A stretch of 64,000 nucleotides of DNA from Clostridia bacterium (GTDB lineage: Bacteria; Bacillota; Clostridia; UBA1381; UBA9506): positions 278,553 to 342,552 of the forward strand of contig JAFQBK010000012.1 of NCBI GenBank assembly GCA_017399695.1, given 5' to 3'. Below, in pieces: positions 36,630 through 45,391 of this stretch (position 1 is its first letter; each line of letters opens with the position of its first letter). The position numbers were made by a program, and so were the translations under genes. The notes beneath the pieces are model-generated. The model searched no databases. It saw nothing but the letters and a program-made list of their open reading frames with translations, and was not told where the DNA came from.

Positions 36630-36670
36630 GAAACAGGTCTGTTTTTTACTAAAATACAGACCTGTTTTTG
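36630..36670 (+). terminator. Terminator of the WG-repeat gene
   Basis: Perfect 10-bp stem ACAGGTCTGT / ACAGACCTGT with a 13-nt loop and TTTTTG, 12 nt past the stop codon. Confidence 0.85.
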
Positions 36671-36706
36671 TTACTCCCTAAGGGATAGGAAAAAATGATG
36701 TGGAAT

Positions 36707-36901
36707 GAACAAACTGAGCAAAAGCAAGGATTCCCCTTGCTTTTGGTTACCCGAAGGCGTACGTGGGTACGCTGAGAGGCGAAGTTTGTTTATAGCAAAA
36801 AGACATCAAAAAAGAACAATCTCATAAAATGAGATTGTTCCTTAAAAAACACACTATTGTTTTTACACTAACAATATTTTCAAAGACACTTGTCTTTTTG
36901 C
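36707..36901. repeat. Structured intergenic repeat, copy A
   Basis: Two adjoining stem domains. Domain 1 is closed by AACAAACT (36708-36715) and AGTTTGTT (36783-36790) and holds hairpins AAAAGCAAGG/CCTTGCTTTT and GCGTAC/GTACGC. Domain 2 is closed by GCAAAAAGACA (36795-36805) and TGTCTTTTTGC (36891-36901) and holds the uxuA terminator hairpin. A homologous copy lies at 51163-51519. It fills most of the 307-nt gap between the convergent WG-repeat and uxuA genes. Confidence 0.6.
36808..36840 (-). terminator. Terminator after uxuA
   Basis: On the minus strand GAACAATCTCA / TGAGATTGTTC with a TTTTA loop (36814-36840) then TTTTTT. It ends the long minus-strand run that began at ddl. Confidence 0.8.
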
Positions 36902-36928
36902 GTTCCACGCATTTTTTACATCCCTGGA

Positions 36929-37996
36929 TTATTTGTGTGACTTCTCGATCGCTTCCCACAGACCATTTAAGTATGTAGCACCAAGCGCACGGTCATAAAG
37001 ACCATAACCCGGCATTGCAACCTCATCCCAGATCATACGTCCATGGTCCGGTCGGATCGGGCCGGTAAAACCGATGTCATAAAGCGCCAGCATAATCTCA
37101 TACATATCAAAGGTGCCGTCCGAGGAAAGATGTGCCGCTTCTTCAAAATCCGTCGGCGTATTGAACTTTAAGTTACGAACATGCGCAAAATGAATTCTTC
37201 CCTTTAAGGAACGAATCATATCCGGCAAATCGTTCTCTAAATTCGTGCCGTAAGAACCGGAACAGAAGGTTACGCCGTTATGCGGATTGTCAACCATCTT
37301 CATCATGCGATGAATGTTTTCCTTGTTGATGATGATACGCGGCAGACCGAATACGCTCCACGCCGGGTCATCCGGATGAATTGCCATATTGATATCATAC
37401 TTGTCACAAGTGGGCATAATGCGCTCTAAGAAGTACTTGAGGTTTTCAAACAGCTTGTCATCATCGACATCCTTGTACATCTCAAACAGCTCTTTGACAC
37501 GAGCCATTCTCTCCGGCTCCCAACCGGGCATTACAGTACCGTTCATATCACCTGCGATAGAATCAAACATCTTCGCGGGGTCTAATGCATCAACTGCCTC
37601 CTGCGTGTAAGCAAGCACCGTCGAACCATCTGCACGCTTTCTTGCGAGCTCTGTTCTGGTCCAGTCAAAGACCGGCATAAAGTTATAGCATACCATATGA
37701 ATATCCGCTTGACCGAGACGTTCAAGGGTGGTGATATAGTTGTCAATATACTTGTCTCTGTCCGGCGTTCCCACTTTGATTGCATCGTGAATATTCACGC
37801 TCTCAATACCGGAAAGCTTAAGACCAGCCTCCTCAATCTCCTTTTTTAGCGCAAGAATGTCTTCCATCTCCCACGCTTCTCCGGGGGTTGTTCCGTACAA
37901 GGTGGAAATTACTCCGGTCACACCCGGAATCTGTCTGATTTGTTTTAAGGTAACGGTGTCATATTGGCTTCCGTACCATCTGAGTGTCATCTCCAT
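36929..37996 (-). CDS. uxuA: Mannonate dehydratase
   Basis: 355 residues from the ATG at 37996 (MEMTLRWYGSQYDTVTLKQI), after GCAGGAGC; the frame runs 45 nt further. Dehydrates D-mannonate to 2-keto-3-deoxygluconate in glucuronate breakdown. MAIHPDDPAWSVFGLPRI, VTFCSGSYGTNLENDLP, HFAHVRNLKF and IRPDHGRMIWDE give the TIM barrel and metal ligands. No other uronate gene (uxaC, uxuB, kdgK, kdgA) is nearby; it follows a ROK kinase by 61 nt at the end of a wall-biosynthesis run. Confidence 0.93.
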   Translation of the reverse strand: MEMTLRWYGSQYDTVTLKQIRQIPGVTGVISTLYGTTPGEAWEMEDILALKKEIEEAGLKLSGIESVNIHDAIKVGTPDRDKYIDNYITTLERLGQADIHMVCYNFMPVFDWTRTELARKRADGSTVLAYTQEAVDALDPAKMFDSIAGDMNGTVMPGWEPERMARVKELFEMYKDVDDDKLFENLKYFLERIMPTCDKYDINMAIHPDDPAWSVFGLPRIIINKENIHRMMKMVDNPHNGVTFCSGSYGTNLENDLPDMIRSLKGRIHFAHVRNLKFNTPTDFEEAAHLSSDGTFDMYEIMLALYDIGFTGPIRPDHGRMIWDEVAMPGYGLYDRALGATYLNGLWEAIEKSHK

Positions 37997-38057
37997 AGTT
38001 TTGCTCCTGCCTTTCCCGACAGCCTCGGCCGTCTTTATCATAAATATTTTTTATTGA

Positions 38058-39014
38058 TTACTGTGCCTGTTTAAAAAGCATCGCTGCACCAATGATTCCT
38101 GCATCATTTCCAAGCTCTGCAGCTACAATCTTCGAACACTCCGACCCGCGTCCGTACTGATGTGCATGCACATACTCGCGAAGCGGCGCTAACAGATTTT
38201 CTCCCTCTTTGCTGATACCACCACCAATCACGATTGCCTCCGGCCATAAGATATTAACGATATTGGTAACACCCTCGCCCAAATAGGCAACGTACTGGTC
38301 TACGATTTTCTGTCCTGCCTCGTCTCCCTGCTTTGCAGCCAAAAATGCAGTTTTTCCGCTGATTTTCGACGGGTCATTGCCAATCATCTCGTGAATGATA
38401 CTATCCGGATACTCTTTAATAATTTCCGCGGTCTGACGAATCAGCGCCGTTGCAGAGGAATACGCCTCAAAGCAACCGCGTCTGCCGCAGGTGCACTGCG
38501 CGCCATCCTTTTCAATTACCATATGCCCGATTTCCGCACCCGTGTGACGAAATCCTGCCTGAATTTTATTTTCAATGACGATGCCGCCGCCAACGCCGGT
38601 ACCCAAGGTAATGATAACTGCAGAATCAACATCCTTGGCTGCCCCTGCTAAAATCTCGCCATAAGCCGCCGCGTTCGCATCGTTTTCTAAATACACCGGC
38701 ATCCCCGGGAAATATTTCTGCAATTCGGTTTCCAGATTTACGTTCTGAAACGCAATTAAGTTGTTTGCGTATAAAACGCATTTGTTTTTGATATCCGGCG
38801 TACCGGGCGCACCGATACCGATACACTTCACATCTGATATCTGATAGCCTGCTTCCTCTACGATTTTCCGGCATAAATCTGCCATGTCTTTTACAATCGC
38901 TTCAAAGGAGCGGGTTCTTCCCGTCGGGACGGAATCCTTGTTGATGATATGATACGAGTCATCCACCAAACCCACTGCAATATTAATACCGCCTAAATCA
39001 ATTCCTAAATACAT
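38058..39014 (-). CDS. ROK-family sugar kinase, glucokinase-like
   Basis: 318 residues from the ATG at 39014 (MYLGIDLGGINIAVG); a TTG two codons earlier is less likely. The phosphate loop is LGIDLGGINIAVG, the catalytic Asp is in LENDANAAAYGE, GTGVGGGIV follows, and the ROK zinc site is HMVIEKDGAQCTCGRRGCFE with the CxCGxxGCxE motif. No N-terminal helix-turn-helix, so it is a kinase and not a repressor. Glucose is the likely substrate (glcK), but ROK specificity is not fixed by these motifs. Confidence 0.85.
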   Translation of the reverse strand: MYLGIDLGGINIAVGLVDDSYHIINKDSVPTGRTRSFEAIVKDMADLCRKIVEEAGYQISDVKCIGIGAPGTPDIKNKCVLYANNLIAFQNVNLETELQKYFPGMPVYLENDANAAAYGEILAGAAKDVDSAVIITLGTGVGGGIVIENKIQAGFRHTGAEIGHMVIEKDGAQCTCGRRGCFEAYSSATALIRQTAEIIKEYPDSIIHEMIGNDPSKISGKTAFLAAKQGDEAGQKIVDQYVAYLGEGVTNIVNILWPEAIVIGGGISKEGENLLAPLREYVHAHQYGRGSECSKIVAAELGNDAGIIGAAMLFKQAQ

Positions 39015-39033
39015 TGCCAAAAATCCTTTCCTT

Positions 39034-39783
39034 TTATTCTTTATTCATCCTTTGACGGACAATTTCATACATCATAACCGCTGCCGCAACAGACGCGTTG
39101 AGCGAATTAATTTCTCCGAGCATTGGAATCCGCACCAAAAAGTCACATTTTTCTTTAATTAATCGACTGATTCCCTTTCCCTCTGAACCAACTACAACGG
39201 CAATCGGGCCGGTCAAATCTGAATGGAATAAGTCTGACTTGCCGCTCATATCCGCACCCATCACCCAAACGCCGCGCTCTTTTAAGCGGTCAATGGTCTG
39301 ACCGAGATTGACAACACGCGCCACGGGCGTATAGCTGACCGCACCGGCAGAGGTCTTTGCTGCAATCGCGCCAATCCCCGCGGAACGATTTTTCGGGATA
39401 ATGACGCCATCGGCACCTGCCGCATTCGCCGTACGGATAATCGCACCCAAATTATGTGGGTCTGTAATCTCATCTGCAATAATCAGAAATGGTGCTTTCC
39501 CCTTTTGCTCTGCGCGGGAAAGTAAGTCCTCCACACCCACATAGCTTGCCGCCGCACAAAGCGCAATCACTCCTTGACTTGCCTCTGTTTCAGCAAGTTC
39601 TGAAAGCTTCTGCGGCTTTACGGTCTGCACAGGCACACCCTTTTCCTTTGCCAGGCGAAAAATTTTACCAAGCGCTTCTTTTTTCGCCGTTTCGCTGACT
39701 AAAATTTTGTCTATCGGCATCCCTGCCGTCAGCGCTTCAAATACGGGATTTCTCCCCTCAATCGTATTTCTTTCCTCACTCAT
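39034..39783 (-). CDS. rlmB: 23S rRNA (guanosine-2'-O-)-methyltransferase RlmB
   Basis: 249 residues of the SpoU/TrmH superfamily. The N-terminal substrate-binding part has EGRNPVFEALTAGMPIDKIL. The knotted SAM-binding domain has IADEITDPHNLGAIIRTANAAGADGVI in pieces, VVGSEGKGISRLIKEKCDF and IPMLGEINSLNASVAAAV, the three SpoU motifs. It methylates G2251 in the P loop in E. coli; TrmH-like paralogues on tRNA are possible. Gap to the kinase is 19 nt. Confidence 0.88.
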   Translation of the reverse strand: MSEERNTIEGRNPVFEALTAGMPIDKILVSETAKKEALGKIFRLAKEKGVPVQTVKPQKLSELAETEASQGVIALCAAASYVGVEDLLSRAEQKGKAPFLIIADEITDPHNLGAIIRTANAAGADGVIIPKNRSAGIGAIAAKTSAGAVSYTPVARVVNLGQTIDRLKERGVWVMGADMSGKSDLFHSDLTGPIAVVVGSEGKGISRLIKEKCDFLVRIPMLGEINSLNASVAAAVMMYEIVRQRMNKE

Positions 39784-39805
39784 ACAATTCCTCCAAAGGT
39801 CGTAC

Positions 39806-42800
39806 TTATGAACCTAAAATCACCCAACCGGGCAACCATTCTAAAAATCCTTCCACATACGCCGTCGGCACAGCCATACCGGTCAGCGTGGGATAAAACG
39901 CGATAAATAACAAAAGTACAAGCGCAAGATAAATATAAACATATTTCTTATCCTGCGGTCTCTTTTCGAGCCACTCTTTTATAAAATAGACAATCGCAAG
40001 CACCACAAACATCACACAAGGGAAGAAGTGGTAAATGAACGCCACACGGGGAATGAGTACCCACGGAAGATACATCGCCAAAAATCCTGTCAGAATAAAG
40101 GTAAGCTCCGGACTCCCTTTTCTTCGAATGGTTCGCACGATTGCCGCGCAAATCGCAGGAATCGTCAACCACCAGATGAGCGGATTTCCAAACGAAGAAA
40201 TCGCCATCGAAGTTCCCTCTGCCACAAAGCGTCGATTCGGCCCGTAAGCATAGAGTGGCTGTGCATCAAGCGGCCAGCTCCACCAAGGAGAGCCAAACGG
40301 GTGAGCCGCAGAAAGCCCACCGTGGTACGAAAGCATCGCCGACTGTATCGCAAAGGCATACGGAACACCCAAGCCCGGCACCAGCATCGCCGGAAGATAG
40401 GATACAAAGTAAATGATGACAGGAATTACAACAAAAAATACGCCTGCCCAGCAAACCGTATGGATTGCCATCTTTGGAAACTTCTCAACAATCTCCCGCT
40501 CTTCTTCGTCTTTTCGTTTCTTTGCGCTCGCTATGCGGAATTCACTGTATCGTTTTGCCAGCGTGTAGAAGAACAAAAAAGCAAGACCGACACCGGCATA
40601 CGCGCCCTGCCACTTCGTCGCAATACCGAGTCCGAAGAACAAACCTGACCAAAACAAAGGGATTAAGGTCTCCTTTAGACTATCGCGGTAAAAGCTTTTC
40701 GTCATGTATCGGTACATAAAATAGTACATTCCCATCACGAAAAAGGTGGTATATGAGTCAATCGTCGCAAGCCTTGTCTGCGACAAGTGCATAAAATCAA
40801 AGGTAAATAAAAACGCCGCTACAAACGCGAAAAACCGCTGATGAAATAACCTCTTGCCTAACAAATACGCAAACGGAATCATCAACATGCCGCAGAGCGT
40901 TCCCATAAAACGCCAGCCAAACGGATTCATCCCGAACATCGAAATACCGACCGAAATAATCAGTTTTCCAAGCGGCGGATGCGTGTTCTCATAAGGCTCA
41001 CGCACGGTTAAGTGCTCATACGCCGTACGCGGATGGTAAATCTCATCAAAATAGGTCTCATCATACCAGCTAAACTCATACTTTAAGCTTTCCTGCTCAT
41101 CAAAAAGGAATAAAGCGGTCGGATTCTCGACGCTGCTCACTGTCTCCATTGGTAAATAGCGTTCTGCTTCACTTTCTCCGAAAAACGCCATTTCGTTGAT
41201 GTAAAAATCGGGTTCATCCGGAACAATGCGCAAATAGCGGGCACTTGTCTCAAGGTCCGTCACAACATAACGCCACACATTATCTAAAAGGATAAATTCC
41301 TCCAGTTCGGTCCAGTTGCTACCGTCCTCTGAGGTCTGTAAGATGATGTTTCTTCGTACCTCCTGATCACTTTCACGTCGGTCAATCCAGCCGGTATAGC
41401 TGTAAATCTGCCGGATGGGCTTTACCTCACCAAAATCAAAGGTTAGTACCTCCCCCTGCTCCTGTGCGTACCACCCACGATCCGGAACATCGAAAGAGCC
41501 TAAATTCCAGAATGCGAAAAAGGAATACAAAAGCATCAAAGCCGCCATACACAAAATATCCCATTTCACTATGCGCTCATTATCTTTCGCCTGCAACTCA
41601 TTCTTTGACACTTGTTCTTTCGCCCCTTTTCTAAATAACGCTTTCGCACCGTAATATACCAGACATCCGTATAAAACAAGCTGGAGCGCCGAAAGTAATA
41701 TAAACCATAAATTATCCCCGTAAATGAACTCCTCCTGATGATTGAGGATAAGCACCCACGCGACATTGATAAAATACGTAACAGAAAAGCCGCCGTATAA
41801 AAGCAGCATCTTTTTTTCCTTGGTAAAAATAAAAAGTAATAAAAGCATTGGCATCAGTGCATATAAATACCGTTCGTGCATCATATGCGAAAACAGATAC
41901 ACCGTCGAAACAATGAATGCCGCGAGATAAAAAATCTTTTTTCGGTCTTTTACAAGAAAGCTTGCCACTCCTACCAAAACCGACATGACAATGATAAAGA
42001 AATATCCCCAGCCGGCAATATTAAAAAAGAGGTATTCCATCGAAATATCTGCCCAGTTGAGCCCAAGCGCCCCATAGAAATTCGCCGCGTTGAGTGTCGC
42101 ATAAGGGTAAAGACCGACTCCCGAAACATAGCGCGCCAGCAGTAAATCAAACCGAAGCCCCACCACAGGAAGCGGAACGATGAAAAAGACTAGCAGCGCT
42201 ACACAGGCCGCACCCGCTAAGTTTAGTAGCATTTGCTTTCTCTTTTGTCTGCCCAAAAAGCACTCTGCCAAATCAGAAAGCATCGTAAACCCTAAAAGCG
42301 GCGCAAAAATAATCATCTGCGGTTTGGTTAAAAGACTAAGCGCAAATAACCCCGCACTCCATAAATACTGTTTATTGTAAAGGGAAAATAGCATGCCCAG
42401 CGTAATCAAAAGAACAAAGCTGTCTGCTTGTCCCCAAACGGCAGAATTGACTATCGTCGCAGGGTTTAGGGCACAAAGCAGGGTAAGAATCCCGGCTTTT
42501 TTGATGCCGAATTGCCTGTTTGCAATCACTAATATTAGTCCGGCAAACACAATATCGCAGACAATCGGTACGGATTTGACGAGTAATGTATAAAAAACCG
42601 AATCACTCGAAAGTCCCAAAAGCGAACCGAAGCGCCCCAAAGCATATAACACCATCAAATACACCGGCGGATAGTCTACATAAAGGTCTGCCGTGTAGTA
42701 TTCCGACATTGAATGGTTCTCGCCAAAGGCTGCCCATGCCCGAAACAAGCCCATATCCTGCACGTGCCCCGGCAAAACCGCCGCCAACGCCAGTTCCATC

Positions 42801-42958
42801 AGAAAAACAACAAAAAGGCCAAACAGATACGGACGATATTCCTGAAACCCCGTCGCTCTTTTCAGCTTTAATGCATCCTCTTTGCCCAATATCCCCGAAA
42901 AAAACACAAGTGCAAACAGTGCCAGATACAACAGACTAATCACAATAACAGAATTCAT
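39806..42958 (-). CDS. PMT-family (GT39) glycosyltransferase fused to a second GT-C half and a discoidin-like domain
   Basis: 1050 residues, about twice the usual PMT size. Residues about 1-450 form a first multi-helix GT-C-like half (DMGLFRAWAAFGENH, LYVDYPPVYLMVLYALG, NSAVWGQADS, LLTKPQMIIFAPLL). Residues about 490-610 form a soluble domain like F5/8 type C (GEVLTFDFGEVKPIRQIYSY, NIILQTSEDGSNWTELEEF, RYLRIVPDEPDFYINEMAFFG). The last 400 residues are a PMT domain (RTAYEHLTVREPYENTHPPLGKL in pieces, GWRFMGTLCGMLMIPFAYLL, FDFMHLSQTRLATIDSY). It would move mannose or another sugar from a polyprenyl-phosphate lipid onto a surface acceptor. Encoded 17 nt after an S41 protease. Confidence 0.82.
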   Translation of the reverse strand: MNSVIVISLLYLALFALVFFSGILGKEDALKLKRATGFQEYRPYLFGLFVVFLMELALAAVLPGHVQDMGLFRAWAAFGENHSMSEYYTADLYVDYPPVYLMVLYALGRFGSLLGLSSDSVFYTLLVKSVPIVCDIVFAGLILVIANRQFGIKKAGILTLLCALNPATIVNSAVWGQADSFVLLITLGMLFSLYNKQYLWSAGLFALSLLTKPQMIIFAPLLGFTMLSDLAECFLGRQKRKQMLLNLAGAACVALLVFFIVPLPVVGLRFDLLLARYVSGVGLYPYATLNAANFYGALGLNWADISMEYLFFNIAGWGYFFIIVMSVLVGVASFLVKDRKKIFYLAAFIVSTVYLFSHMMHERYLYALMPMLLLLFIFTKEKKMLLLYGGFSVTYFINVAWVLILNHQEEFIYGDNLWFILLSALQLVLYGCLVYYGAKALFRKGAKEQVSKNELQAKDNERIVKWDILCMAALMLLYSFFAFWNLGSFDVPDRGWYAQEQGEVLTFDFGEVKPIRQIYSYTGWIDRRESDQEVRRNIILQTSEDGSNWTELEEFILLDNVWRYVVTDLETSARYLRIVPDEPDFYINEMAFFGESEAERYLPMETVSSVENPTALFLFDEQESLKYEFSWYDETYFDEIYHPRTAYEHLTVREPYENTHPPLGKLIISVGISMFGMNPFGWRFMGTLCGMLMIPFAYLLGKRLFHQRFFAFVAAFLFTFDFMHLSQTRLATIDSYTTFFVMGMYYFMYRYMTKSFYRDSLKETLIPLFWSGLFFGLGIATKWQGAYAGVGLAFLFFYTLAKRYSEFRIASAKKRKDEEEREIVEKFPKMAIHTVCWAGVFFVVIPVIIYFVSYLPAMLVPGLGVPYAFAIQSAMLSYHGGLSAAHPFGSPWWSWPLDAQPLYAYGPNRRFVAEGTSMAISSFGNPLIWWLTIPAICAAIVRTIRRKGSPELTFILTGFLAMYLPWVLIPRVAFIYHFFPCVMFVVLAIVYFIKEWLEKRPQDKKYVYIYLALVLLLFIAFYPTLTGMAVPTAYVEGFLEWLPGWVILGS

Positions 42959-42975
42959 AATAACCTCTCGCGCTC

Positions 42976-44169
42976 TTACGCTCCGATTTTTTCAAGCATC
43001 AGCTCTACCGCGCGGGAAAGCTGCGGGTCTTCGCTGACGGAAAGTAGGGGCAGACGACCGTAAAGCTCTTCAGGAAGCTCGACAAAAACATCCGGCTCAA
43101 TTCCTTTTTTATCAATACATTCGCCCTTGGGCGTGTAATATCTTGCATGTGTCAGGTACAGGGCGGTGCGATTGGTCAAGGGATATACACTCTGCCCTAC
43201 TGCTTTTCCATAGCTTTTTTCTCCCACTAAGGTTCCCAGCTCATACGCCTTGATGCTGCCGGCTAAAAGCTCTGCCGCACTTGCCGTTCCATTGTTAATT
43301 AAAACAACCATCGGAAGTCCTAATTCATTTTCATCCGATTTAAAATATTCTCTTCTTCCTTTATTGTCCTCTAAATATGCAATCGTCCCCTCCGGCAAAA
43401 CGGAGTCTGCAATGGAAAGCACACTGCTTGCATATCCGCCCGGATTACTCCGAAGGTCAATAATCAGTCCGCGCATCCCGCTATTTTTCAGTTCTGCTAC
43501 TGCTGCATCAAAATCCTCGGCCGTAGAGTGAATGAACTGTGAAAGACGAATGAAGCCAATGCCATTGCCGAGCATTTTACTTGTCACCGTTTGGATTGCC
43601 ACCTTCGCTCTTTTGACGGGAATTTCAAGTCTCCGTTTTTCCTCCCCACGCTCAATAGTGAGAAGAATCTCATCGCCCTCTTTGGCGTTTTCATCCTTGA
43701 TATGTGCCATAATTTGATTGTACGTTTCTGCAGATACCACCATTTCATCTACCGCGACAATACGGTCTTGCGGCATCACGCCGGCTTTCTGCGCCGGAGA
43801 GCCGTCATATGCCGCCGTCACCAGCATCTCGCCGGTATCCCCGCTGAAATTAATTTCCATCCCAATGCCGAAATACTCCTCTGCCTTGTCTTCTTCATAA
43901 GCAGAAAGGGAGGCTTCATTCATATATCTTGAATATGGGTCACCCAGGCTCGCTACCATCGCGCCGATTGCCGCATCATCCATCTTTTCCATCTGTGCCG
44001 GCGTCAATGAATCCACATAATGCTCCATAATCATATCCCGCGCACGCAGAAGCTTGCCCTCTGCTGTTTCACTGTTTTTGGTCAGCAGCGGTGCCGCCGT
44101 CAGCGTAACGAGCAATGTCAAAAACGCTGAAACAAGCGCAATCAGGATGAGATGCTTTTTCTGATACAT
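42976..44169 (-). CDS. S41-family C-terminal processing protease with PDZ domain
   Basis: 397 residues. An N-terminal signal-anchor (LILIALVSAFLTLLVTLTAAPLL) puts the enzyme outside the membrane. The PDZ domain is about 95-185 (GIGMEINFSGDTGEMLV, DGSPAQKAGVMPQDRIVAVD). The protease core has LIIDLRSNPGG, VVLINNGTASAAELLAGSIK with the nucleophile Ser, and GEKSYGKAVGQSVYPL with the catalytic Lys. It resembles CtpA/CtpB. Two S41 genes here flank an M23 peptidase, which suggests that proteolysis controls wall hydrolysis. Confidence 0.9.
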   Translation of the reverse strand: MYQKKHLILIALVSAFLTLLVTLTAAPLLTKNSETAEGKLLRARDMIMEHYVDSLTPAQMEKMDDAAIGAMVASLGDPYSRYMNEASLSAYEEDKAEEYFGIGMEINFSGDTGEMLVTAAYDGSPAQKAGVMPQDRIVAVDEMVVSAETYNQIMAHIKDENAKEGDEILLTIERGEEKRRLEIPVKRAKVAIQTVTSKMLGNGIGFIRLSQFIHSTAEDFDAAVAELKNSGMRGLIIDLRSNPGGYASSVLSIADSVLPEGTIAYLEDNKGRREYFKSDENELGLPMVVLINNGTASAAELLAGSIKAYELGTLVGEKSYGKAVGQSVYPLTNRTALYLTHARYYTPKGECIDKKGIEPDVFVELPEELYGRLPLLSVSEDPQLSRAVELMLEKIGA

Positions 44170-44203
44170 GAATTCACCACCTAAAAACCGAGGATTCTGT
44201 CTA

Positions 44204-45391
44204 TTAACCCAAGCCGATATACGGTGCCGGGTTTGTCGTATTTCCGTTAATCAAAACCTCAAAATGCAGGTGCGGTCCGGTAGAAACGCCGGTTGAGCCA
44301 ACCTTTGCAATGACCTGACCTTTAGAAACCTCCTGCCCTTTTTTCACCAAAAGCTTCGATGAATGTCCGTAAAGCGTAGCTACACCGCTGCCATGGTCAA
44401 TCACTACGCAGTAACCATAACCGCCATTCCAGCCAGCAGAGCGAACCACACCGGCTTCTGCCGCTACAATATTCGTTCCTTGCGGCGCGGCAAGGTCCAT
44501 CCCCTTATGGAATTTATATTTCTGTCCCGTGACCGGATGGGTACGGTAGCCATACTGCGAGGATACCCTTGTCATACTCGGTGCCGGAAACGCAAATTTG
44601 CCGCCACTGTATTTTAGTGTTTTTCCCGAAGGAGTCGTCGAGTTCTTTGAGGAATTGGAGGAGGAAAGACTCGAGCGCAGGCTTTCCTTTAACTGCTCCT
44701 CTAAACGCGACGCTTCATTAAACAACTTTTCGTCTTTTTCAATTTCTGCACTGATTTTCGTAATCAGCTGATTCTGCTCTTTGAGCTTGGCATTTAAGGA
44801 ATCTCTTTTATTATCCACCAAATCGCGCGCCTGCTTTTGTTCATCCCGCTTTAATACCAACTCATTTTTACTTGCCTCAATACCCTGCTTTAAGGTGAGC
44901 ATTTCATCGATCACTGACTGATCATACTCAGTAAACTCACGCAGCGTCTCCAGGCGCAGGAAGAAATCACTCATACTGGTCGAGTTTAAGAGAATATCCA
45001 AATAGTTTGCGCCGACGGATTCATCCATTGCGCGGAATCGTCTGCGGAAATTTTCATCATTTTCTGCAATCTGCGCTTCATAGCCGGCAATCTCCTCTTC
45101 TTTTTGCTTGATGCCTGCCTCTGCCTCACCGATGATTGCATCAATTTCCGAAAGTTCTGCCTCAATTAAATCAATCTCGTGGTCAATCTTTTCTTTCTGC
45201 GCAATATACTGGCTTTTTGCCTTTTTGTCTTTGTTTAGTTCATTGAGTGCCGCCTGCTTATCCTTGGTTGCCTGATTGATGCGGTCCTGAACAGATGCCG
45301 CATACGCCGAATCAGAGCGCACTGTCATAAAAGAGCACGAAACAATCATGATAAGCGCAAGCGCTAAAGAAATCCATTTTTTCTTCTGCAT
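44204..45391 (-). CDS. EnvC-like coiled-coil M23 peptidase
   Basis: 395 residues. A signal peptide (KKWISLALALIMIVSCSFMTV) is followed by a coiled coil of about 220 residues (two long helices as in EnvC/PcsB), a Ser-rich linker, and a C-terminal M23 domain. The domain keeps the zinc ligands: HKGMDLAAPQGTNIVAAEAG (His and Asp) and GSTGVSTGPHLHFEV (HxH); YCVVIDHGSGVATLYGHSSK is also typical. It is therefore likely an active endopeptidase or amidase activator. It abuts the upstream S41 gene (adjacent bases), so the two are co-translated. Confidence 0.9.
   Translation of the reverse strand: MQKKKWISLALALIMIVSCSFMTVRSDSAYAASVQDRINQATKDKQAALNELNKDKKAKSQYIAQKEKIDHEIDLIEAELSEIDAIIGEAEAGIKQKEEEIAGYEAQIAENDENFRRRFRAMDESVGANYLDILLNSTSMSDFFLRLETLREFTEYDQSVIDEMLTLKQGIEASKNELVLKRDEQKQARDLVDNKRDSLNAKLKEQNQLITKISAEIEKDEKLFNEASRLEEQLKESLRSSLSSSNSSKNSTTPSGKTLKYSGGKFAFPAPSMTRVSSQYGYRTHPVTGQKYKFHKGMDLAAPQGTNIVAAEAGVVRSAGWNGGYGYCVVIDHGSGVATLYGHSSKLLVKKGQEVSKGQVIAKVGSTGVSTGPHLHFEVLINGNTTNPAPYIGLG

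Noticed and set aside
36707..36790. Hammerhead ribozyme in repeat copy A
   Set aside because: ACTGA is present but the required CTGANGA and GAAA core elements are not in place in either copy.
40028..40648. 206-codon frame on the plus strand inside the PMT gene
   Set aside because: Highly basic, no family pattern, no ribosome site; shadow of the minus-strand gene.
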